Shown in pieces: positions 1 to 8,016 of a DNA stretch of 57,833 nt. The notes under the pieces are model-generated. The model was not told where the DNA came from. It saw only the letters and a list, made by a program, of their open reading frames with translations, and did not search any database. Both the position numbers and the translations under genes were made by a program. The stretch covers positions 1-57,833 of the forward strand of contig JAGANL010000020.1 in NCBI GenBank assembly GCA_017624235.1, written 5' to 3'. Source of the stretch: Lachnospiraceae bacterium (lineage in GTDB: Bacteria > Bacillota > Clostridia > Lachnospirales > Lachnospiraceae). Position 1 is the first letter of the stretch, and each line of letters opens with the position of its first letter.

Positions 1-138
1 CCGTGAATGGGGGTATCCCACATTCACAGAGTACTATTTGAAAATATGTGAAAACTAAAGAACCGCCTTGGTACGGAACCGTATGCCAGGTGGTGTGGGA
101 GGTCGGTAGATAAAATAATTATCTACCTCCTACCCGAT
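1..138 (+). mobile_element. Group II intron, 3' end (domains V and VI)
   Basis: The left edge carries what looks like the 3' terminus of a group II intron. Positions 60-96 fold as a domain V hairpin (AGAACCGCC...GGTGGTGT arms with an inner TACGG/CCGTA stem). Positions 101-138 fold as domain VI (GGTAGATAA/TTATCTACC), followed by CTACCCGAT, which has an A seven bases from the end as expected for the branch point and a terminal AY. A hairpin at about 3-28 may be the base of domain IV. The reverse transcriptase ORF, if present, would lie to the left of the window. The intron ends only about 40 bp before the livJ start codon, so it sits in that operon's leader. Confidence 0.8.
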
Positions 139-177
139 TTGCAAAAGACTCGGTGTTTACAGAAAAGGAGGATTATT

Positions 178-1443
178 ATGAAAAAAATATTAGCAATGAT
201 GTTGACAGGCGCTATGGTATTTTCCCTTTGTGCCTGCGGAAGCACAACGGCAGGTACCGGAGCAGCAACTGATGAGGCAGTGACAGAGGCAGCATCCGAA
301 GCCGGAGCAGAAGAGAGTGCAGCAGAACCGGCAGCAGCATCCAATGAATCGGGACTGACCGGCACCTTAAAGCTTGGCTTTATCGGGCCGCTGACCGGTG
401 CAGCAGCGCTGTATGGCACTTCCGCAAGTAACGGTGCAGCAATCGCGGTAGAAGAAATCAATGCAATCGCATCGGATTTTCAGATTGAACTGGATGCGCA
501 GGATGATGAGCATGATGCAGAAAAATCGGTCAATGCTTACAACAACTTAAAGGACTGGGGCGCTCAGGCAATTGTTGGCTGTGTTACCACGACTCCCTGT
601 GTAGCAGTCGCTTCGGAAGCAAATGCAGACAGAATGTTCATGCTGACACCTTCTGCATCCGCTACCTCAGTTACAGAGGGCAAGGACAATATATTCCAGC
701 TCTGCTTCTCTGATCCGAACCAGGGCTCTGCATCCGCACAGTACATATATGATAATAAGCTGGCTGAAAAGATTGCGGTAATCTACAATAACTCCGACGC
801 ATATTCTACCGGCATCTATCAGACCTTCCAGAGCGCAGCAGATTCTCTTGGTATGGAGATTGTATCGGTAACGACCTTTACGGATGATACGGCAAATGAT
901 TTCTCGGTACAGTTAAGCGAAGCACAGAAGGCAGGCGCTGAACTGATCTTCTTACCGATCTACTATACACCGGCATCCTTAATCATGCAGCAGGCAGCTT
1001 CCATGAACTATGAGGTAGCACTGTTCGGCGTAGACGGTATGGATGGTATTCTGTCTCTCGAAGGCTTTGATACCTCTCTGGCAGAAGGCGTTATGCTTCT
1101 GACTCCGTTCTCCGCAGATGCAACAGACGAAGCTACCGTATCCTTTGTAGAAAAGTATCAGGCAGAAAACGGTGAGGTTCCTTCCCAGTTTGCAGCAGAT
1201 GGTTATGATTGTCCGTATGCAATCTATAAAGCGCTTTGCTACTATGCAGAGAAGAACGGCGGTCTGAACGTAGACGGTATGTCCTACAGCGATCTGTGTG
1301 AAATCCTGATTTCCGTATTCTCCGACAGCAGCTTTTCGGTAGACGGTATCACTGGTCAGGCTATGACATGGACAGCAAACGGTGAAGTCAATAAAGCACC
1401 GAAGGCAGTTGTAATCAAGGACGGAGCTTACGCAGGTCTGTAA
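178..1443 (+). CDS. livJ: Branched-chain amino-acid ABC transporter, substrate-binding lipoprotein
   Basis: This is an extracytoplasmic binding protein (Peripla_BP_6/LivJ family) that captures leucine, isoleucine or valine for the LivHMGF permease. The start at 178 follows AAAAGGAGG with good spacing; an upstream in-frame start at 139 has no such site. The N-terminus is a lipoprotein signal peptide ending in a LCAC lipobox. A low-complexity Ala/Glu linker follows, and the mature domain begins near LKLGFIGPLTGAAALYG, the classic first strand of the family. At 421 aa it is a normal length. It is the first gene of a five-gene operon in canonical order. A related ligand such as another amino acid or amide is possible, since specificity cannot be read from the sequence. 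Confidence 0.92.
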   Translation: MKKILAMMLTGAMVFSLCACGSTTAGTGAATDEAVTEAASEAGAEESAAEPAAASNESGLTGTLKLGFIGPLTGAAALYGTSASNGAAIAVEEINAIASDFQIELDAQDDEHDAEKSVNAYNNLKDWGAQAIVGCVTTTPCVAVASEANADRMFMLTPSASATSVTEGKDNIFQLCFSDPNQGSASAQYIYDNKLAEKIAVIYNNSDAYSTGIYQTFQSAADSLGMEIVSVTTFTDDTANDFSVQLSEAQKAGAELIFLPIYYTPASLIMQQAASMNYEVALFGVDGMDGILSLEGFDTSLAEGVMLLTPFSADATDEATVSFVEKYQAENGEVPSQFAADGYDCPYAIYKALCYYAEKNGGLNVDGMSYSDLCEILISVFSDSSFSVDGITGQAMTWTANGEVNKAPKAVVIKDGAYAGL

Positions 1444-1544
1444 AAGATAAAAAATGGTTTTAAGGCGGGCGGGGCGGCAGCATATGCTGTCCCTGACCCA
1501 TTTCCTGTATTCAGGATTCTATCTATACAAATGGGGGTATGACT

Positions 1545-2414
1545 ATGTTGACCTATCTGATTAACGGAATCAGTCTTGGCAGTGTATATGCCATCATTGC
1601 GCTTGGCTATACGATGGTATACGGCATTGCCAAAATGTTGAATTTTGCGCATGGAGACGTCATTATGGTGGGCGGTTATATGGCTTTTTGCGCGACCAGC
1701 TATCTGGGATGGCCGGCGATTCCATCGGTGCTGTTCTCGGTTCTGGTATGTACGGTTTTAGGTATTGTCATTGAGCGTCTGGCTTATAAGCCGCTTCGTA
1801 ACGCAAGCTCGCTGGCTGTTTTGATTACGGCCATTGGGGTATCCTATTTTTTGCAGAATACTGCATTGTTAATCTGGTCCTCGAATCCAAAGGCTTTTCC
1901 GAATCTGGTTTCCCTTCCGAATCTGTCTGTTGGCTCCATTCAGATTTCATCGGTGGCAATGGTTACGGTGGCAGCCTGTATCATCATCATGGTTGGGCTG
2001 ACCCTGTTTACGGATAAGACGAAAATGGGAAAGGCCATGCGTGCCGTATCGGAGGATAAGGGAGCCGCTCAGTTAATGGGAATCAATGTAAACGGTACGA
2101 TTTCCCTGACCTTTGCAATCGGTTCGGGACTGGCTGCCATAGCGGGTGTCCTGCTTTGCTCTGCCTATCCGACCCTGATGCCGACGACCGGTGCCATGCC
2201 CGGTATCAAGGCGTTTACCGCAGCTGTATTTGGGGGAATCGGATCGATTCCGGGAGCCATGTTAGGCGGCATTCTGCTTGGACTGATTGAAATTTTTGGA
2301 AAGGCTTACATTTCAACACAGCTTTCCGATGCCATTGTATTTGCCGTATTGATCATTGTCCTGATCGTGAAGCCCACAGGACTTTTGGGCAAAAAAGTCA
2401 ATGAGAAAGTGTGA
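1545..2414 (+). CDS. livH: Branched-chain amino-acid ABC transporter permease LivH
   Basis: This is one of the two inner-membrane permeases of the LIV transporter. The N-terminal LINGISLGSVYAIIALGYTM and the following MLNFAHGD segment are diagnostic of LivH. About eight hydrophobic segments are visible, with the cytoplasmic EAA-like loop near MRAVSEDKGAAQLMGI. The start at 1545 is preferred because the GGGGG site at 1533-1537 lies seven bases upstream; the ATG at 1539 is too close. A 100-base gap separates it from livJ, whereas livM follows within 8 bases, so the membrane and ATPase genes are tightly coupled. Confidence 0.93.
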   Translation: MLTYLINGISLGSVYAIIALGYTMVYGIAKMLNFAHGDVIMVGGYMAFCATSYLGWPAIPSVLFSVLVCTVLGIVIERLAYKPLRNASSLAVLITAIGVSYFLQNTALLIWSSNPKAFPNLVSLPNLSVGSIQISSVAMVTVAACIIIMVGLTLFTDKTKMGKAMRAVSEDKGAAQLMGINVNGTISLTFAIGSGLAAIAGVLLCSAYPTLMPTTGAMPGIKAFTAAVFGGIGSIPGAMLGGILLGLIEIFGKAYISTQLSDAIVFAVLIIVLIVKPTGLLGKKVNEKV

Positions 2415-2421
2415 GGTGCTT

Positions 2422-3474
2422 ATGAAAAAGATGTCAAAGAGCTCCAGGAGCGCATTTATCAATTACGGTATCGTTCTTTTGTTTTATCTGGTTGTCCAGC
2501 TGTTCATTTCGCAGGGAAGGGTGAGCAGCTCTCTGATGGGTCAGCTTGTACCGATCTGTGTTTATGTCATTATGGCGCTTTCCCTGAATCTGGTAGTCGG
2601 TATTTCCGGTGAACTGAGTCTGGGACATGCGGGATTTATGAGCGTGGGCGCCTTTACGGGCGTAATTGTTGCCATGAGTCTGAAAAATGCCGTGCCGGCA
2701 GGAGTACTCAGACTGATTATCGCTATTGTGATTGGGGCAGCGATTGCAGCAGTCATGGGAATTGTCATCGGCATTCCGGTACTGCGGCTTCAGGGAGATT
2801 ATCTGGCAATCGTTACGCTGGCTTTTGGCGAAATTATCAAAAACGTGTTGAACTGTCTCTATATCGGTGTAGACGGACATGGCCTGCATTTTAGTATGAA
2901 GGATGCCAATTCCATGAACATGGAAATGGATGGAACCGTGATTTTGAACGGGCCAATCGGTGCGGTCGGCATCCAGAAGCTGTCCTCCTTTACCGCAGGA
3001 GTGGTGCTGCTTCTGCTGGTGCTTTTCTACATACAAAATCTGGTCAACAGCCGCAACGGCCGTGCAATCAAGGCGATCCGCGACAGCCGTATTGCAGCAG
3101 AGGCATGCGGGCTGAATATAACGGAATATAAGCTCAAAGCCTTTGTAACCAGTGCAGCCATAGCCGGTGCAGCCGGTGCGCTGTATGCCTTAAATTATTC
3201 TACTGTGGTTCCGAAGAAATTTGATTTTAATACCTCGATTCTGATACTGGTCTTTGTTGTTCTGGGAGGAATCGGCAATCTCAGAGGTTCAATGATTGCT
3301 GCTGCACTGCTGACGGTATTGCCGGAGCTGCTGCGTCAGTTTCAGGATTATCGTATGCTGGTATATGCGATTGTGCTCATTCTGGTCATGCTGCTTACGA
3401 ACAATGAGGAAGCCAAAGCTCTGGTTGCACGTATAAGCGGCCGGTTCAGGAAATCGAAGGCAGTACAGGAATAG
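2422..3474 (+). CDS. livM: Branched-chain amino-acid ABC transporter permease LivM
   Basis: This is the second permease subunit of the transporter. MALSLNLVVGISGELSLGHAGFMSVGAF is the characteristic LivM stretch, followed by ALRLQGDYLAI-like and RAIRDSRIAAEACGLN-like loops (here LRLQGDYLAIVTLAFGE and AIKAIRDSRIAAEACGLN). About nine to ten membrane segments are seen over 350 aa. The start at 2422 is used because a GTGAGGTG site lies just upstream. An in-frame ATG at 2401 overlaps the end of livH and has no clear ribosome binding site. Expected partners are LivH and the LivG/LivF ATPases. Confidence 0.93.
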   Translation: MKKMSKSSRSAFINYGIVLLFYLVVQLFISQGRVSSSLMGQLVPICVYVIMALSLNLVVGISGELSLGHAGFMSVGAFTGVIVAMSLKNAVPAGVLRLIIAIVIGAAIAAVMGIVIGIPVLRLQGDYLAIVTLAFGEIIKNVLNCLYIGVDGHGLHFSMKDANSMNMEMDGTVILNGPIGAVGIQKLSSFTAGVVLLLLVLFYIQNLVNSRNGRAIKAIRDSRIAAEACGLNITEYKLKAFVTSAAIAGAAGALYALNYSTVVPKKFDFNTSILILVFVVLGGIGNLRGSMIAAALLTVLPELLRQFQDYRMLVYAIVLILVMLLTNNEEAKALVARISGRFRKSKAVQE

Positions 3475-3496
3475 CAGGATGGAATGGAGGAAGCCT

Positions 3497-4321
3497 ATGG
3501 ACAGCGTAGTTGAAAAGAAAGAAATGAAGAAAGACCGGACGGATACCTCACCGATTCTGGAGGTAACAAATCTGGGTATTGATTTTGGCGGTCTGACCGC
3601 TGTAGATGAATTTAATATGACCTTGGGGAGATCGGAAATCTGTGGCCTGATTGGGCCGAATGGTGCAGGCAAAACGACCGTATTTAATCTGCTTACCAAG
3701 GTATATCAGCAGACAAGAGGCACGATTTTGTTGGATGGCAGGCAGACGAAGGGTATGAATACTACACAGATGAATAAGGCAGGCATCGCCCGAACCTTCC
3801 AGAATATCCGGCTGTTTGACAAGCTGAGCGTGGAGGATAATGTAAAGATCGGTCTTCAGAATCATGTGAATTACGGTATGTTAAGCGGCGTGTTCCGCAT
3901 GCCGGGCTATTGGCGTGAGGAAAAGAAAGCGCATGAAAAGGCACTGGAGCTGTTGTCCATTTTTGATATGCAGGATCTTGCAGAGGCGCAGGCCGGTTCT
4001 CTTCCGTATGGTGCGCAGAGACGTCTGGAGATTGTGCGTGCGCTGGCTACGGAGCCGAAGGTACTTTTGCTGGATGAGCCGGCAGCGGGTATGAACCCGT
4101 CGGAAACCGCAGAGCTGATGGAAAATATCTGTAAGATTCGCGACACCTTCCATATCGCGATACTGGTCATAGAACATGACATGAATCTGGTTATGGGAAT
4201 CTGTGAATCGATTCTGGTGTTAAACTTTGGCAGGACGCTTGCCAAGGGCACGCCGCTTGAGATACAGAACAATCCAAAGGTCATTGAAGCCTACCTGGGC
4301 AAGAAAAAGGAGGTATCATAG
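3497..4321 (+). CDS. livG: Branched-chain amino-acid ABC transporter ATP-binding protein LivG
   Basis: This is a cytoplasmic ATPase of the LIV transporter. It has a Walker A (GPNGAGKTT), an LPYGAQRRLEI signature region, a Walker B (VLLLDEPAAGMN) and an H-loop (LVIEHDM). The GMNPSE stretch after Walker B and the long insertion between Walker A and the signature (RTFQNIRLF...) are typical of LivG rather than LivF. The start at 3497 has GGAGG seven bases upstream. The upstream in-frame ATG at 3479 would read through that site and is less likely. The stop at 4319-4321 directly abuts the livF start. Confidence 0.93.
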   Translation: MDSVVEKKEMKKDRTDTSPILEVTNLGIDFGGLTAVDEFNMTLGRSEICGLIGPNGAGKTTVFNLLTKVYQQTRGTILLDGRQTKGMNTTQMNKAGIARTFQNIRLFDKLSVEDNVKIGLQNHVNYGMLSGVFRMPGYWREEKKAHEKALELLSIFDMQDLAEAQAGSLPYGAQRRLEIVRALATEPKVLLLDEPAAGMNPSETAELMENICKIRDTFHIAILVIEHDMNLVMGICESILVLNFGRTLAKGTPLEIQNNPKVIEAYLGKKKEVS

Positions 4322-5029
4322 ATGTCCATGCTGTCTGTAGAAAATCTGCATGTATATTATGGAAGCATTCATGCAATCAAGGGTATCTCCTTTGAGGTCA
4401 ATGAAGGAGAAATTGTAACCCTGATCGGTGCCAACGGCGCCGGAAAGTCCACTACCCTGAATACGGTTGCAGGGCTTTTAAAGCCAAAGAACGGTTCGGT
4501 TCAGTTTGAGGAAAATTCCTTACTGGGCATTCCGGTACATAAGATCGTCGGCAAGGGCATGGCATTGTGCCCGGAGGGCAGGAGAATTTTCCTCCAGCTG
4601 ACCGTTCAGGAAAATCTGGAAATGGGGGCTTACAGCAGGCCGGGTTCGGAAATAGAAGCATCCATTGAGGAAATCTATCAGAGATTTCCGAGACTTAAGG
4701 AGCGCCACAAGCAGATAGCAGGCACTCTTTCCGGCGGTGAACAGCAGATGCTGGCGATGGGACGTGCGTTAATGTCAAAGCCGAAGCTCATGATGCTGGA
4801 TGAACCGTCCATGGGTCTGGCACCGATTCTGGTGGAACAGATTTTTGATATTATCAAGGAGCTGAATGAGGCAGGCACTACCATTCTTCTGGTAGAGCAA
4901 AATGCACAGATGGCTTTGTCTGTTGCGCACAGGGGTTATGTTCTGGAGACGGGACGGATTGTCACTACCGGTACCGGAGCCGAGCTTCTGGAGGATGATG
5001 CGGTCAGAAAAGCTTATCTGGGAGGCTGA
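4322..5029 (+). CDS. livF: Branched-chain amino-acid ABC transporter ATP-binding protein LivF
   Basis: This is the second ATPase of the LIV transporter. It has a Walker A (GANGAGKST), the signature TLSGGEQQMLAMGRAL, and a Walker B followed by DEPSMGLAPILVEQIF, a hallmark of LivF. It has 235 aa, the usual length. The start codon follows the livG stop with no gap and is served by AAGGAGG inside the end of livG, so translation is probably coupled. This is the last gene of the operon. The next 113 bases carry a short GATC-containing hairpin without a T tract and then the yabP promoter region. Confidence 0.94.
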   Translation: MSMLSVENLHVYYGSIHAIKGISFEVNEGEIVTLIGANGAGKSTTLNTVAGLLKPKNGSVQFEENSLLGIPVHKIVGKGMALCPEGRRIFLQLTVQENLEMGAYSRPGSEIEASIEEIYQRFPRLKERHKQIAGTLSGGEQQMLAMGRALMSKPKLMMLDEPSMGLAPILVEQIFDIIKELNEAGTTILLVEQNAQMALSVAHRGYVLETGRIVTTGTGAELLEDDAVRKAYLGG

Positions 5030-5082
5030 CCGGAACAGATCAGGGAAAAGATCCGGAACAAAAATATTCAGGATAAAAATAT

Positions 5083-5113
5083 TCATAAAACGAGAATCCC
5101 TCTAATATACTCT
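5083..5113 (+). promoter_or_regulatory. Possible sigma-E promoter for yabP-yabQ
   Basis: TCATAAAA (5083-5090) and TATACTCT (5106-5113), separated by 15 bases, resemble the mother-cell sigma-E consensus (about tcATatt, 13-15 bases, CATACAnT). yabP is a known sigma-E target in Bacillus, which supports the reading. The match is partial. Confidence 0.4.
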
Positions 5114-5142
5114 ATCAAGAATATGCTTAGGGGGATTTGTGT

Positions 5143-5433
5143 ATGGAAGATCTGACTGCGATGAAACAGAGGCAGCACAAGGTGATGCTGACGAACCGAA
5201 AAAGCTGCACGATTAACGGGGTGGCGGATGTGCTTTCCTTTGATCCGAATGAGATCCTGCTGGAAACGGATATGGGAATGCTCATGATCAAGGGCAATGA
5301 ACTGCATGTAAATCGTCTGACGCTGGAAAAGGGTGAAGTGGACATTGACGGAAAAGTGGACAGTCTTACCTATTCCGAGGCCGGAGGTTATGCAGCAAAG
5401 GGCGAATCTCTTCTGGCAAGATTGTTCAAATAA
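5143..5433 (+). CDS. yabP: Sporulation protein YabP
   Basis: This is a YabP/YqfC-family sporulation protein of 96 aa, needed for spore coat or cortex assembly in Bacillus and widespread in spore formers. The sequence matches the family pattern, with HKVMLTNRKSCTINGVADVLSFD, a small beta-rich fold and an L..E.TDMGMLMIKG-type middle. The ATG at 5143 has AGGGGGA upstream; the in-frame TTG at 5137 lies too close to that site. It is followed after 12 bases by yabQ, the conserved pair. It implies that the host can make endospores, or descends from a spore former. Confidence 0.88.
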   Translation: MEDLTAMKQRQHKVMLTNRKSCTINGVADVLSFDPNEILLETDMGMLMIKGNELHVNRLTLEKGEVDIDGKVDSLTYSEAGGYAAKGESLLARLFK

Positions 5434-5445
5434 GAGGCGGCGGCT

Positions 5446-5880
5446 ATGAGCGCTGAAATTATGGGCGAACTGGATTTTCTGCTCCGTTCCATGCTGCTGG
5501 GTGTCATGATTACCTTTTTGTATGACCTGATTCGTATTTTCAGGCGGGTAGTCAGACATCATGGTTTTTTTGTGTCGTTGGAGGATTTTTTTTTCTGGGT
5601 TTTCTGTTCCATCTGTATTTTCCTTCTGCTATATCGTGAAAATAACGGGATACTCCGGTGGTTTGTCGTGATGGGGGCGGCGGTCGGAATGCTGCTTTAC
5701 AAAGCTACGGTCAGCCGTTTTCTGGTAGATCTTGCCGCAAAGGGAATAGGCGCTGTGCTCCGATTGCTTGGAAGGATATTCCGGCTGTTGACAAAGCCGT
5801 TGCGGGCAACCGGACGCTTTTTGAAAAAGCAGTTGACTCGAACCTGGAAAATGTTTAGAATAATATTATGTAAACAGTAG
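5446..5880 (+). CDS. yabQ: Spore cortex biosynthesis protein YabQ
   Basis: This is a membrane protein of the YabQ family, required for cortex formation in the mother cell. The N-terminal LLRSMLLGVMITFLYDLIRIFRR segment is the family signature. Three to four hydrophobic segments are visible, with a basic C-terminal tail (KPLRATGRFLKKQLTRTWKMFR). At 144 aa it falls in the normal range. It lies immediately downstream of yabP and upstream of divIC, the arrangement seen in many Clostridia and Bacilli. Confidence 0.87.
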   Translation: MSAEIMGELDFLLRSMLLGVMITFLYDLIRIFRRVVRHHGFFVSLEDFFFWVFCSICIFLLLYRENNGILRWFVVMGAAVGMLLYKATVSRFLVDLAAKGIGAVLRLLGRIFRLLTKPLRATGRFLKKQLTRTWKMFRIILCKQ

Positions 5881-5912
5881 GGGACTGATTACGCGGAGTG
5901 GAATGGAGTTAA

Positions 5913-6221
5913 ATGATGGTGAGAAGAAAGATTGCCTTCCGTAAGAAACGGCAGAACCGTCTGGGAATGCTGATGGTTATGACGGTGCTGGCGATGCTTT
6001 TGGTCGTGGTAACGGTAAAGAGCTTTGAACTCAGGGCAAAGCAGGAAACCTATCAGGCCAGAGAGCAGGCATTGCTGGAACAGATTGAAGCGGAAGAAAA
6101 ACGGACAGAGGAAATAGAAGAATACCGGAAATATACACAGACCAAAAAGTATGTCGAGGAAGTGGCAAAGGACAAGCTGGGTCTTGTTTATGAGGGAGAA
6201 ATTGTATTCAAGGAGAAATAG
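5913..6221 (+). CDS. divIC: Septum formation initiator DivIC/FtsB family
   Basis: This is a bitopic division protein that forms a complex with FtsL and DivIB at the septum. A basic cytoplasmic tail (MMVRRKIAFRKKRQNR) precedes one membrane segment (MLMVMTVLAMLLVVVTV). A coiled coil (about residues 40-80, rich in E, Q, A and L) and the conserved end YVEEVAKDKLGLVYEGEIVF follow. Its 102 aa match the family. The gene sits in the conserved slot between yabQ and spoIIE and is followed directly by a strong terminator. Confidence 0.88.
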   Translation: MMVRRKIAFRKKRQNRLGMLMVMTVLAMLLVVVTVKSFELRAKQETYQAREQALLEQIEAEEKRTEEIEEYRKYTQTKKYVEEVAKDKLGLVYEGEIVFKEK

Positions 6222-6253
6222 TGCGGACAGTAAAAAGGCTGTCCGCATTTTTT
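6222..6253 (+). terminator. Rho-independent terminator after divIC
   Basis: TGCGGACAG (6222-6230) pairs perfectly with CTGTCCGCA (6239-6247) and is followed by six T. A second perfect hairpin, AAAAGAGCGG/CCGCTCTTTT (6261-6287), follows directly and ends in the -35 region of the next promoter. Confidence 0.9.
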
Positions 6254-6282
6254 GTCTGAAAAAAGAGCGGTTCTTAGCCGCT

Positions 6283-6318
6283 CTTTTGACAAATAATGAG
6301 AGTCCCATCTGCTACACT
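6283..6318 (+). promoter_or_regulatory. spoIIE promoter with wide spacing and 0A-like box
   Basis: TTGACA (6286-6291) and TACACT (6313-6318) are separated by 21 bases. That is too wide for ordinary sigma-A promoters, but it is the arrangement known for Spo0A-activated spoIIE and spoIIG promoters in Bacillus. The -35 overlaps TTTTGACAAA, whose reverse strand reads TTTGTCAAAA, one mismatch from the 0A-box core TGTCGAA. A start site near 6325 would exclude the ATG at 6331 as the main start codon. Confidence 0.6.
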
Positions 6319-6345
6319 AAGGGAAAGAAGATGGGAGGAATGAAC

Positions 6346-7650
6346 GTGAAGACAGGAAAAGGCACATCAGAACTGACGGTGTTACCGGGTTACGGCAGGA
6401 GAAAGCTGTTGGCTTATGCGGAATCCTTTCAGGGACTGGCGAAGCTGTTTGAGCAGGAGGAAAACGGTAGTCCTTTTTCTCAGGGAAATCCTTTTCACAG
6501 GGATGCGCTGGACGTTAGTCTGGGAGAAGAACAGGGGGAGGATTCAGAAAACTCTGTGTACATGACAGAGAGTGGACAGGCTTATGCACAGGAGCCTGTG
6601 ACGGAGGAGGAGCGCTCGCTCTGTCTCTGGCACAGTCAGATGACGCAGAACCGTGCCTTGATGGCAGGACATCTGAAGGAAATGGCACAGATTATGGAGT
6701 CCGTGGCCAGGCAGACTTTTCAGACACTGCCGCTTTCTGAGCGTGACCGCAGACAGATTATCCGTGCCCTGAAGGAACAGGGGATTCAGGTGCAGGAGAT
6801 CTATCTTCTGGAAAACGGAAATGAAAGGTTTCAGATCAGCATAACGATGAAGAGTCTGCGGACAGAGGTTTTTACCGTGGAGGAAATTGCCGATTTCCTG
6901 TCCGTTTTGTTTGATAAGCAGCTTTTGCCGGAGAAGAACAGCATCTTTTTCCTGAAGGATCAGTTTGAAACGGTTATTTTTGAGGAACGGGCGAGATTTG
7001 GTGTGCTGACCGGAGCCGCCAGAGCCATTAAGGAAAATGAAAAGATATCCGGAGATAATTACAGCTTTCTGGAGACAGAGAACGGGCATATGGTCATGGT
7101 GCTTTCCGACGGCATGGGTTCCGGTGAAAAGGCATGCAGGGACAGTGCACTGGTTATTGAGCTTCTGGAAAAGTATCTGGAGACAGGATTTTCAAAGGAA
7201 ATGGCGGTCGAAATGATAAACGGAGCATTGCTGGCACGCAGCGAAGAGGAAAATATGTCTACGCTCGATCTGTGTGATGTGAACCTGTATACCGGAAATG
7301 TAGACGTGTTCAAGGTGGGTTCGGCCTACACATATATCAAGCACGAGGACGGCGTGGAAATCCTGCCCTCAGCCACACTGCCGATGGGGGTTTTCGGACA
7401 GCCCGATATTGAACGGTATGAATGCAGACTGGCAGAGGGAGAGTGCATCATCATGCTGTCCGACGGCGTGGCAGACTGTATACGAAGCGAAAATAAGGAA
7501 GCTACCCTGCGGGATGTGATCGAGATGCTTCCTACGAAAAATGCCAAAGAGCTTGCGAACAATATCCTGCAGTTCGCCATTCACCAGAGCCAGGGAAAGA
7601 TACGCGATGATATGACCGTATTGACTCTGAGCTTGTGGGAAAATCAGTAG
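6346..7650 (+). CDS. spoIIE: SpoIIE-like PP2C protein serine phosphatase, short form
   Basis: This is a PP2C-type phosphatase in the conserved spoIIE position. SpoIIE dephosphorylates SpoIIAA and so activates the forespore factor sigma-F. The C-terminal PP2C domain is clear: SDGMGSGEKA, then DLCDVNLYTG, PSATLPMGV and LSDGVADC carry the metal-binding Asp residues. The N-terminal half (about residues 1-200) is soluble and Glu-rich. No membrane segments are seen, although full SpoIIE has about ten and is around 800 aa, whereas this has 434. The GTG at 6346 is chosen because GGGAGG (6333-6338) lies seven bases upstream and the promoter points here; ATGs at 6331 and 6340 are alternatives. Confidence 0.78.
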   Translation: MKTGKGTSELTVLPGYGRRKLLAYAESFQGLAKLFEQEENGSPFSQGNPFHRDALDVSLGEEQGEDSENSVYMTESGQAYAQEPVTEEERSLCLWHSQMTQNRALMAGHLKEMAQIMESVARQTFQTLPLSERDRRQIIRALKEQGIQVQEIYLLENGNERFQISITMKSLRTEVFTVEEIADFLSVLFDKQLLPEKNSIFFLKDQFETVIFEERARFGVLTGAARAIKENEKISGDNYSFLETENGHMVMVLSDGMGSGEKACRDSALVIELLEKYLETGFSKEMAVEMINGALLARSEEENMSTLDLCDVNLYTGNVDVFKVGSAYTYIKHEDGVEILPSATLPMGVFGQPDIERYECRLAEGECIIMLSDGVADCIRSENKEATLRDVIEMLPTKNAKELANNILQFAIHQSQGKIRDDMTVLTLSLWENQ

Positions 7651-7660
7651 CTTGTGGCAG

Positions 7661-7952
7661 ACACCCGCCCCACCCACACCCGTCTCCGCCCACCCTGCCC
7701 GACGGCACAGTGAACATTTCGAGACATACAGCAGGACTGAGCGTTTTCTTAATGGAGCATTCAAAACTCAGGGGAAAATCGGCACGGATGCCGATTTTAG
7801 ACGTCATGTGCACGGATGCACATTGACGCCGACCCGAACGGTTTTCTATGCTTCTTTGCTCCATTTAGAAAACTCCAGTCCGCATGTCGTCTCGAAATGT
7901 TCACTGTGCCGTCGGGCAGGGTGGGCGGAGACGGGTGCGGGGGGGCGGGTGT
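7661..7952. repeat. Large palindromic element, copy 1
   Basis: Arms 7661-7725 and 7889-7952 are reverse complements over about 64 bases with only two or three differences. Pairing continues inward (AGTCC/GGACT and GTTTTCT...ATGGAGC against GCTCCAT...AGAAAAC). The centre has a 24-base hairpin with AAAATCGGCA/TGCCGATTTT arms (7775-7798) and a second hairpin at 7803-7827 (TGTGCA/TGCACA). The core of about 75 bases (7726-7800) recurs with about 95% identity by eye, inverted, at 37911-37985 in copy 2, while the outer arms differ. No plausible gene is encoded here. It fills the gap between spoIIE and tilS. Confidence 0.85.
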
Positions 7953-7981
7953 TTTCGGAACCTCTGTTTTGATTCTCTGTA

Positions 7982-8010
7982 TTGCGTATTTTCACAAAAT
8001 TGACTATAGT
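7982..8010 (+). promoter_or_regulatory. Promoter for tilS-hpt-ftsH
   Basis: TTGCGT (7982-7987) and TATAGT (8005-8010) have a 17-base spacer. The expected start site lies at about the tilS start codon (8017), so the mRNA may have almost no leader. Confidence 0.5.
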
Positions 8011-8016
8011 AGGGGT

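Noticed and set aside
5030-5060. Terminator after livF
   Set aside because: The CCGGA...TCCGG/GATC hairpin has no T tract on the plus strand, so a terminator is not supported.
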